A stretch of 32,905 nucleotides of DNA from CALGLS01 sp047626155 (GTDB lineage Bacteria > Bacteroidota > Bacteroidia > Chitinophagales > Saprospiraceae): positions 1 to 32,905 of the forward strand of contig JBLHRR010000048.1 of assembly GCA_047626155.1 (NCBI GenBank), given 5' to 3'. Shown here one piece after another: positions 23,906 to 30,486 of this stretch (within the stretch, counting starts at the first letter, position 1; each line of letters begins with the position of its first letter). The notes below the pieces were generated by a model that was not told where the DNA came from, searched no databases, and saw only the letters and a program-made list of their open reading frames with translations. A program made the translations under genes and the position numbers.

Positions 23906-24157
23906 ATGGTACAAAAGACAGAAATAGAAACAGCTATCAAAACTTATATACTGAAAGAGTTTTTTGAAGGTGATGAAGCTGCATTGACTTCAGAAACGCC
24001 CTTGCTTTCTTCGGGAATAATTGACTCTATCTCGGCACTACAATTGGTAGATTTTATTGAAGAACAATTTGGAATTGAGTTTCAAGCACATGAAGTAGAT
24101 CAAGACAACTTGCACTCTATTGAAACCCTTACGAATTTTGTGATAGCCAAACAATAA
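23906..24157 (+). CDS. Stand-alone peptidyl/acyl carrier protein
   Basis: An 83-residue free-standing carrier protein. The phosphopantetheine Ser41 lies in GIIDSISALQLVDFIEEQFGIEF, the GIIDS form typical of single carrier proteins that work with free-standing adenylation enzymes. I start at the ATG at 23906; a TTG at 23888 overlapping the sulfotransferase stop (TTGA) would add six residues and cannot be excluded. By gene order and company (adenylation enzyme, acyl-CoA-dehydrogenase-like oxidase, halogenase) it is the expected carrier of prolyl, pyrrolyl and halopyrrolyl thioesters, as PltL in pyoluteorin. Its stop lies 15 nt before the adenylation gene in the same reading frame. Activation probably depends on the PPTase at 4594. 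Confidence 0.87.
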   Translation: MVQKTEIETAIKTYILKEFFEGDEAALTSETPLLSSGIIDSISALQLVDFIEEQFGIEFQAHEVDQDNLHSIETLTNFVIAKQ

Positions 24158-24172
24158 GCTCCTTACAGTATC

Positions 24173-25687
24173 TTGAAAAAATTACAAGACATATTATCTT
24201 TTGGTGTACAAAACACGCCTGATAAAACTGCTGTAAGTCAAACTAATCAGCCGGCATACAGCTATGCTGAAGTGAATGAACTGCGGCTGCAACTAGCCGC
24301 TACGCTCGAAGAAGCGCATCGAGGGAAAGGACATCGGATAGGCTTATTGGCGCCCAAACATGCAGAAGTTGTCGCAAGTTGCTTAGGCATACTTTCGGTT
24401 GGTGCCGTTTATGTTCCGATGGATGTGGAAGCTCCTATCGTTCGCAACTTGCACATCATCAAAGACTGTCAACTCGACGGAATGATCATCGAAGTGAATT
24501 CTCTAAAGCGTTATGCTTCGACTTTAGAAGCATTCGACTATAGTATCAGGTTTATTCCAGGATTTGAAAATCTCCAATTAATAATACTTCAACAATCTGC
24601 TAAGTTTAAACCCTTAATTATAGAAGATCTGGCTTTCATTCTTTATACCTCTGGTTCTACAGGAATGCCAAAAGGCGTGATGATCACACATGAAAATGCG
24701 TTAAGTTTTATCCAATGGGCCGGTGCAGAGTTTGATGTCTCGGCAGATGATGTTTTTGCTTCGATTGCGCCATTTCATTTTGACCTTTCCATTTTTGATA
24801 TCTATGTTAGCATGCAAGCTGGTGCAGAACTATTTTTGATTGAATCTTATGTTGCAAAAAATCCAAGAATGATCTCGACGATGATTGAGGAGAGAAAGAT
24901 TTCTGTGGTCTATGCTACACCAACGTTGTTGCAACTCATGCTTCGTTACGGTAAGTTGGAAAAGTTCAATCATGCATCACTTCGATATGTCCTATTCGCT
25001 GGGGAAGTATTTCCCATTGAGCCTTTAAAGAAAATTAAAAATGCCTGGGCCACTGCTCAGTTTTACAATCTATATGGTCCGACGGAAACCAATGTTTGTA
25101 CTTATTATAAAATTCCTGAAACGATTGTTGATCAAAGCAGACCTTTTCCCATTGGCCGGCCATGTTCTTTTGCCAAGATTAAATTGGTTGATCCTACAAG
25201 CGATAATGGAACAGCTATCAATCAAGGTGAAATCTGGGTGCAAGGCAATAGTGTCAGTCCCGGTTATTGGCAGCAAGAAGAAAAGACAATGGAGGCGTTT
25301 GTTATGGGTGAAATCGGCGAGATGTGGTATAAAACAGGTGATTGGGCCACTCAAGATGAAAACGGAGATTACCATTTCACAGGTCGGAAAGATCGAATGG
25401 TCAAACGCCGAGGTTATAGAATTGAATTGGCTGAAGTAGAAGCAGCCCTTCGGCAAAACCCACAACTACTTTCTGTAGCTGTAGCAAAAAAAGAAGAAGA
25501 AGGGGAAACGAAAATTATTGCATTTTATGAAAAAGCAAAAGAAACGGTATTTGAAATAGTTGATTTAAAAATGCATTGCATGAACTATATTCCCCAATAT
25601 ATGCTGCCGGATCAGTTTGTCGAAATTGAAAAAATGCCCTACACCAGTACGCAAAAAATTGATTACCAAAAACTAGTGCAATTATGA
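24173..25687 (+). CDS. Free-standing adenylation enzyme, probable L-proline:PCP ligase
   Basis: A 504-residue ANL enzyme. Core motifs: FILYTSGSTGMPKGVMITH (155-173), NLYGPTET (299-306), WYKTGD (385-390), GRKDRMVKRRGYRIEL (404-419) and the catalytic Lys495 in TSTQKIDY. Hand alignment to the PheA pocket gives Asp204, Leu205, Phe208, Tyr247, Leu274, Ala276, Leu300, Val308, Cys309 and Lys495: D-L-F-Y-L-A-L-V-C-K. I recall the code of proline-activating enzymes of pyrrole pathways (PltF, RedM, CloN4 type) as D-L-L-Y-L-A-L-V-C-K, one residue different. It should load L-proline on the PCP just upstream. The start is TTG: no in-frame ATG lies between the upstream stop and the conserved N-terminus. 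The end overlaps the dehydrogenase start by 4 nt (ATGA). Confidence 0.88.
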   Translation: MKKLQDILSFGVQNTPDKTAVSQTNQPAYSYAEVNELRLQLAATLEEAHRGKGHRIGLLAPKHAEVVASCLGILSVGAVYVPMDVEAPIVRNLHIIKDCQLDGMIIEVNSLKRYASTLEAFDYSIRFIPGFENLQLIILQQSAKFKPLIIEDLAFILYTSGSTGMPKGVMITHENALSFIQWAGAEFDVSADDVFASIAPFHFDLSIFDIYVSMQAGAELFLIESYVAKNPRMISTMIEERKISVVYATPTLLQLMLRYGKLEKFNHASLRYVLFAGEVFPIEPLKKIKNAWATAQFYNLYGPTETNVCTYYKIPETIVDQSRPFPIGRPCSFAKIKLVDPTSDNGTAINQGEIWVQGNSVSPGYWQQEEKTMEAFVMGEIGEMWYKTGDWATQDENGDYHFTGRKDRMVKRRGYRIELAEVEAALRQNPQLLSVAVAKKEEEGETKIIAFYEKAKETVFEIVDLKMHCMNYIPQYMLPDQFVEIEKMPYTSTQKIDYQKLVQL

Positions 25688-26832
25688 ATTTTGAATATAA
25701 CGATAAGCAGAAAGCACTCTGGACAGAGATGGTCGATTTTGCAACTGAAAACCTGAATCAGGAAGTTGAAGAACGAGATCGTGCCGAACGCTTTGATCGC
25801 CACCTTTGGGAAAAGTGTGGAGCTATTGGTTTGCCGGGATTAATGGTCTCAAAAGAATTTGGTGGCCGGGGATTAGATCCATTATCCATGGTGATTGCCT
25901 TAGAAGCATTGGGCTATGGCTGTCGCGACAATGGTTTGAGCTTCGCAATTGGCGCTCATCTATTAGCTTGTGTTTTTCCAATTTGGAAATTTGGATCTAA
26001 GGAGCAACAAGGAAAACATCTTCCGAACTTATGCAATGGAACCTGGATCGCTGCCAACGCTATTACCGAAACAAATAGTGGCTCTGATGTCTTTGTTATG
26101 GAGACAGTAGCAGAGTTGGTTGGAGATACTTATCAACTAAATGGCGAGAAAAACTATTGTTCCAACGCACCGGTCGCAGATGTTGCTTTGGTATATGCAG
26201 CGACCGATCAGGAAAAAGGAGCGATGGGTGGCATCACCGGTTTTATTTTAGAAAAAGAAAAACAACAATTTTCCACGGGTGAGGCTGTTGAAAAAATGGG
26301 CTTACGTTCATGCCTGATGAGCAAAGTATTGTTGAACGATATTACTTGCTCACCAGAAGCAGTATTGGGGAAGCCAGGAGGAGGCATGCGACAGTTTAGC
26401 GAATCGATGACCTGGGAACGAATCGGATTGAGTGCCATTCATATGGGGACAGTCCAACGGTTGTTGGAACAAACCATTGCTTATGCAAAAGAAAGAAAAT
26501 TGTCGGGCCAAGCGATAAGCAAACACCAATCGATCGCACATCAGTTGGTAGAAGTAAAAGTACAATTAGAAGCAGCCCGCAATCTAGTATACAAAGCCGC
26601 TTGGAAATTGAGCGAAGGAAAAACAGCCAATGAAGCTGCTTCCATAGCCAAACTATACGCAAGTGAAATGTACAAGAAACAAACGATGCATCTCTTACAA
26701 ATCCATGGAGCAATCGGCTATATAAATAATTCAGATATCGAACGTTCGATAAGAGATGCAGCAGCTGCAACACTTTATTCAGGAACTTCAGAAATTCAAA
26801 AAAATATAATTGCCAGGTATTTAAAATTATAA
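25684..26832 (+). CDS. Acyl-CoA-dehydrogenase-type enzyme, probable prolyl-PCP dehydrogenase
   Basis: A 382-residue flavoprotein of the acyl-CoA dehydrogenase family. It has ITETNSGSD (127-135) and TLYSGTSEIQKNIIARYLKL at the C-terminus. The catalytic base is probably Glu245 in SMTWERIGLSA, the position used in the isovaleryl-CoA-dehydrogenase-like branch that includes PltE, RedW and CloN3. YCSNAPVADVALVYAATD and EKMGLRSC also resemble those prolyl-PCP oxidases. The predicted reaction is oxidation of L-prolyl-S-PCP to pyrrole-2-carboxyl-S-PCP, a four-electron desaturation. The ATGA overlap with the adenylation gene and the PCP just before support this. A conventional fatty acyl dehydrogenase is the alternative, less likely in this company. 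Confidence 0.88.
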   Translation: MNFEYNDKQKALWTEMVDFATENLNQEVEERDRAERFDRHLWEKCGAIGLPGLMVSKEFGGRGLDPLSMVIALEALGYGCRDNGLSFAIGAHLLACVFPIWKFGSKEQQGKHLPNLCNGTWIAANAITETNSGSDVFVMETVAELVGDTYQLNGEKNYCSNAPVADVALVYAATDQEKGAMGGITGFILEKEKQQFSTGEAVEKMGLRSCLMSKVLLNDITCSPEAVLGKPGGGMRQFSESMTWERIGLSAIHMGTVQRLLEQTIAYAKERKLSGQAISKHQSIAHQLVEVKVQLEAARNLVYKAAWKLSEGKTANEAASIAKLYASEMYKKQTMHLLQIHGAIGYINNSDIERSIRDAAAATLYSGTSEIQKNIIARYLKL

Positions 26833-26888
26833 ACTAAATGGAATCCACAAGTAGATGAGCTTGGATGATAAAAAAGATAAATTGACTT

Positions 26889-28196
26889 ATGAAATCATAT
26901 GACGTAATTATTATTGGAGGAGGACCTGCCGGATCAACGGCTGCTACGCTTTTGACAAGAAAGGGATTGAAGTGTATCGTTTTTGAAAAAGAACATTTCC
27001 CCAGACCACATGTAGGTGAGTCCTTATTACCTTTCTGTTATGACCTTCTGAAAGAATTAGGTTTGTTAGAGAAAGTACAAGCGCTTGGAGTTGCCAAGCC
27101 TGGCGCCCGATTTTTAGATGCTAGTAACCAATCGTATTCCAACTATTGTTTTGCTAACCACATCGAAGGTCCTGCAGCACTATCCTCTCATGTTAATCGG
27201 GCTCATTTTGACAAATTATTATTGGATAATTCCAAATCAGAAGGGGCTGAAGTGATGGAAGGTGCCAAAGTTAAGTCAGTTGATATTCATGCTGAAGGTG
27301 TCACCGTTAGTATTGATCGGACTGGAAAAAAAGAAACATGTGAAGGGGCTTTTCTTATAGATGCTAGTGGTCAGAATACATTTCTTGCTTCCAAGCTTAA
27401 AACCAAAAAGAAAATTGAAAACCTGGAACGAACTGCGGTTTCAACGCATTGGAAAGGAGCAAATTTGATCGATGGCTTGGAGGAAGGTATTCAGCAGATC
27501 GTTTACCTGGGAGGCGAGAAAAAAGGCTGGATTTGGTGTATACCAATTGCTGAGGATACCATGAGTATTGGTGTAGTTGCTGATAGTAATTACATCAAAC
27601 GGCAAAAAGAAAAATTGAAAGATTCGGATGATTGGCAAAAATCATTTTACCTCAATGAGTTGAAAGAAACGGATTATGTCCAATCGGTCATTGATAATGC
27701 CGAAATAGTTGGATCTATAAATGTCAATGGAAATTATTCGTACAAAGTAGAACAAAAATTTGGAGATCGTTTTGCTATGATCGGTGACTCGGGGACTTTT
27801 ATTGATCCTATTTTTGCCACAGGGGTTTTCCTTGCGATGAAGAGTGCATTCTTGGTTTCTGCTACTGTTGGAGATGCTTTTGGAAAAGAACATTTACCTG
27901 AAGCTTTGTCCAGAACTTATGATTCTATTAATGGAGCTTATCGTTTGATTGAACGTTTGATCAAACAATACTATAATCCTACTACGATTAATTTCTATGA
28001 AATAAATGGACATTTTGAAAAGACCGATTCTGCAATTGGATTAATGCATCATATTCTGGCTGGAGATTTTTTCGATAAGTATGAAATGTACGATCAGTTT
28101 TTATCCAAGTTAGAAAATGCAAAAACATTTGCTCGATATAAGAATTTAGTCTACAAAAGAAATGAAGTAGATCATTTGTCTTGTAAAAGTATGTAA
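26889..28196 (+). CDS. FAD-dependent halogenase
   Basis: A 435-residue flavin-dependent halogenase of the type acting on carrier-bound substrates. It has IIIGGGPAGSTAATLL (FAD GxGxxG at 10-15), HVGESLLP (41-48), the probable hypohalite-relaying Lys70 in VAKPGARF, the diagnostic WxWxIP motif as WIWCIP (214-219), and GDSGTFIDPIFATGVFLAM (299-317). In the last motif the usual FxxPxxSxG serine is Ala310; the rest is intact. PltA-type halogenases chlorinate pyrrolyl-S-PCP; related marine enzymes brominate. The position right after the prolyl-PCP dehydrogenase makes pyrrolyl-S-PCP the natural substrate. Halide and number of halogens cannot be read from the sequence, and no dedicated flavin reductase gene is present. 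It lies 56 nt after the dehydrogenase. Confidence 0.88.
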   Translation: MKSYDVIIIGGGPAGSTAATLLTRKGLKCIVFEKEHFPRPHVGESLLPFCYDLLKELGLLEKVQALGVAKPGARFLDASNQSYSNYCFANHIEGPAALSSHVNRAHFDKLLLDNSKSEGAEVMEGAKVKSVDIHAEGVTVSIDRTGKKETCEGAFLIDASGQNTFLASKLKTKKKIENLERTAVSTHWKGANLIDGLEEGIQQIVYLGGEKKGWIWCIPIAEDTMSIGVVADSNYIKRQKEKLKDSDDWQKSFYLNELKETDYVQSVIDNAEIVGSINVNGNYSYKVEQKFGDRFAMIGDSGTFIDPIFATGVFLAMKSAFLVSATVGDAFGKEHLPEALSRTYDSINGAYRLIERLIKQYYNPTTINFYEINGHFEKTDSAIGLMHHILAGDFFDKYEMYDQFLSKLENAKTFARYKNLVYKRNEVDHLSCKSM

Positions 28197-28229
28197 AGAA
28201 TACTCGCTTTGATTTAGAACAAGTAAGGA

Positions 28230-28958
28230 ATGAATAAACTTTCAAATTCAGAAAAAATAAGTTTATACTGGGATCAACTCTACCGCCAGTTAAAAGCGAC
28301 CAATGAACCAGCCCTATGGGAGGTGCCACCTTCTATGGGAGTCATTCCAGATTTCGCTATTTTTGAATCCTCCTTTAACTCAAACTTACCCGTAGTTGAT
28401 GTTGGATGTGGTTCTGGTTTTCAAACCAATTTTTTAGCCAGTAAATACGCTCAGGTAGTCGGAATAGATGCTTCTAAAAAGGCAATCGCTATGGCACAAA
28501 AGATGAACGATTCCGATAATGCCACTTTCCAAAAAATAAATTTACTGGATGAGGAAGAGGTTGGAAGTTTTTGCACCCAAATTGGTAATACCAATGTTTA
28601 TGTCCGGGGCGTCCTACACCAAATCCCTATAGAAGAAAGACCCGTTTTTATAAAGCATCTAAAACAAATGATGGGGACATCAGGAACTCTTTTCATTATT
28701 GAAACCGCGCCCAATATTCAACAATTCATTGAAAGTATGAACCTGCGATTTACGGAGCTACCAGTCGCTTTCAAAAAAGTCTTTACCAGTCATTACCCGC
28801 CACTTGGAGTTTCTATTCCTGAGATCCAGGAGTATTTTAAATTGGAAGATTATGAGCTGATTGATTCCGGCCCTACAATTCTTCCAATCAACTTGATCAT
28901 CGAAAAAAACAAAAAGACGGAATTACCTGCAGTCTATGCATTGATTAAAAAAAAATAA
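28230..28958 (+). CDS. Class I SAM-dependent methyltransferase
   Basis: A 242-residue methyltransferase. Motif I is VVDVGCGSGF (55-64), followed by VVGIDASKKAI, KINLLDEEEVG, VYVRGVLHQIP and GTLFIIETAP. It is a different subtype from the methyltransferases at 10457 and 19400, whose motif I reads GCG-S/I-L-R. It is 33 nt after the halogenase and likely the last gene of the pyrrole operon. N-methylation of the pyrrole, or O-methylation of a product hydroxyl or carboxylate, are all possible. An AAGGA stretch touches the ATG, too close to be a standard ribosome binding site. Confidence 0.82.
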   Translation: MNKLSNSEKISLYWDQLYRQLKATNEPALWEVPPSMGVIPDFAIFESSFNSNLPVVDVGCGSGFQTNFLASKYAQVVGIDASKKAIAMAQKMNDSDNATFQKINLLDEEEVGSFCTQIGNTNVYVRGVLHQIPIEERPVFIKHLKQMMGTSGTLFIIETAPNIQQFIESMNLRFTELPVAFKKVFTSHYPPLGVSIPEIQEYFKLEDYELIDSGPTILPINLIIEKNKKTELPAVYALIKKK

Positions 28959-28989
28959 ACGAGTGTTACTAATCCCATGTTAATAGTTC

Positions 28990-28997
28990 TATATTTG
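28990..28997 (+). promoter_or_regulatory. Bacteroidota -7 promoter box upstream of the lipoprotein gene
   Basis: TATATTTG is a perfect TAnnTTTG box. It would place the transcription start near 29003-29005 and a leader of about 50 nt before the lipoprotein ATG at 29057. No clear TTTG -33 box is seen. This argues against the in-frame ATG at 29003 as the start. Confidence 0.45.
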
Positions 28998-29056
28998 TAA
29001 CAATGACCTCTACTTCACCCTTAATGATAACTTTGTTAAAAAAAAAACTATCCAAC

Positions 29057-29359
29057 ATGCGTAAGTTTGCATCTCTACTATCTATTTTCTTTTTTGTTCT
29101 GGTAATCGCTTCTTGTGGAAGCACAGAAACCAAAATGACAAGTCAGGAAGCCAGTAATGAAATTACTTCAAGACTAGAAAAGAAAGTTGCTTTGACTACC
29201 GAGCAGAAAACTCAAATTGTTACTCTGACTGAAGCCTCAGGTTTGATGAGTAAAGGCGTACGCTCAAGTGAAGAAAAAGCCAAGTATCAAGAACTGAGAA
29301 AAAAGATTATGGATGAAGTCTTGACACCTGAGCAAAAAGCTACATTGAACGCCAATTAA
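29057..29359 (+). CDS. Small lipoprotein with LTxEQ motifs (Spy/CpxP-like)
   Basis: A 100-residue secreted lipoprotein. The start at 29057 gives a proper type II signal peptide, MRKFASLLSIFFFVLVIASCGS, with the lipidated Cys18 in ASC|GS; the in-frame ATG at 29003 would bury the signal peptide behind 18 residues. The mature part is about 80 residues, charged and helical, with two LTxEQ motifs (LTTEQKTQ and LTPEQKAT near the C-terminus), as in Spy/CpxP-type periplasmic proteins. Those act as chaperones or stress sensors; similar short lipoproteins are common in Bacteroidota with unknown roles. A perfect -7 box lies about 60 nt upstream, and the stop is 8 nt before the disrupted SGNH gene, so the two are probably cotranscribed. 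Confidence 0.75.
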   Translation: MRKFASLLSIFFFVLVIASCGSTETKMTSQEASNEITSRLEKKVALTTEQKTQIVTLTEASGLMSKGVRSSEEKAKYQELRKKIMDEVLTPEQKATLNAN

Positions 29360-29367
29360 TTTTTCTA

Positions 29368-30460
29368 ATGGTTGGTCAACTAATTCGTGTTCTTAAGAAC
29401 CTGTTGTTTGTTACCGTTCCTACACTAATATTGTTATTCCTTTTATTGGAATTTTTTATTGGAATTATTCTTTCGTTTTTGTATTCCTGCTTGCCATAAA
29501 CCGGCACCTAATATCAATCAATCTTATCAGATATTGCATTACGATAATGATTGGAGTAGTAGCGGAATGCACACGATTGGGAAATGGGGGAAACATCCGA
29601 TTCAATATCAAGTGAATAGCGACGGTTGGCTTAATCCCTTAGAGTACCAAAAGGAAAAAATCAAACCACGAATTGGAGTAATAGGAGATTCTTTTGTAGC
29701 AGCACTTCAGGTCAAACCCAATGAAAGTTTTCATCAACGATTGGACCAACTATATGGCGATAGTATAGAAGTCTATAGTTTTGGATATAGTGGTGCTCCT
29801 TTGTCCCAGTATTTGAAGATGGCGCTATATGCAGAAGCTAATTTTCACCCGGATCTATTTATTGTAAACCTATGTTACAACGATTTTGATGAAAGCTTAA
29901 ATCATCTCAATCGTAATGAATATTTCTGGACTTATGATATTTTATCTGATTCTACTTTTCGACAGGTAGAACCACTGATAGAAGTCCCTCATCATTGGTT
30001 GAAGAGGAGATTGACGTATTCAGCTACTTATAGATATTTGTTTTTCAATTTAACAATACACAAACTACAAAAAAGAAGAAATAGGGAAAAGAAACTTAAA
30101 GAGGTGAAAGTGGTGGATAAGCTTCTAGGAAATAGATCGGAAATTGAAAAAGTAATTGCACATATCTTTATGGAATTCAAAAGAGCGTTTCCTGAAAAAC
30201 GTATTTTGTTTGTAGCAGATGGTCCAAGAAGAACGATCTATAATAAGGGGAGCAACCAATCATCGAGAATTTGGTTAAATGATTATCTTGCACAACAATG
30301 CAAGAAGCAAGGATTTGAATATATTGATCTAATTCCTTTTTTCATTGAGGACTATGAGCAGAACAAACTAGTTTTTGAGTTTGAAGAAGACGGTCATTGG
30401 AATGCACATGCGCATCGACTTGTCGGAGATGTGATTTATAATTATTTAAACGAAGAGTAG
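29368..30460 (+). pseudogene. SGNH-hydrolase-like membrane protein, frameshifted by a 13-bp duplication
   Basis: An ATG at 29368 opens a frame encoding a basic start and hydrophobic helix (MVGQLIRVLKNLLFVTVP, then TLILLFLLLE) that runs into a stop at 29497-29499 after 43 codons. The conserved SGNH body is in another frame from about 29459 to 30460. Between them is an exact tandem duplication of 13 bp (29441-29466). Deleting one copy restores a single 359-residue protein with the helix leading into LLLELFFRFCIPA, the normal opening of this family. The body carries GVIGDSF (catalytic Ser), CYNDF (Asn block) and EEDGHWNAHAHRL (Asp/His). It resembles SGNH proteins of surface-polysaccharide O-acylation. 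As given, only a fragment starting at TTG 29459 without a membrane anchor would be made. Confidence 0.75.
29441..29466 (+). repeat. 13-bp perfect tandem duplication inside a coding region
   Basis: TTTTATTGGAATT occurs twice in direct succession (29441-29453 and 29454-29466). Thirteen is not a multiple of three, so one extra copy shifts the frame by +1 and truncates the SGNH protein. One copy gives an intact gene. Confidence 0.95.
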
Positions 30461-30486
30461 AAGAAAGTAAAACCCGTGTTTTAGTC

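Noticed and set aside
25041..25465. Two overlapping ORFs of about 130 residues, one on each strand
   Set aside because: Both lie inside the adenylation gene, whose core motifs are continuous through this region.
26396..26773. 125-residue ORF on the minus strand
   Set aside because: Lies wholly inside the acyl-CoA-dehydrogenase gene, whose protein is clearly conserved; antisense shadow.
23906..28196. Prodigiosin or pyoluteorin cluster
   Set aside because: The pyrrole-forming enzymes are shared, but the modular PKS (pyoluteorin) and bipyrrole/condensing genes (prodigiosin) are absent in the window.
27988..28329. 113-residue minus-strand ORF bridging halogenase and methyltransferase
   Set aside because: Covers the end of one real gene and the start of another and shows no motif; shadow ORF.
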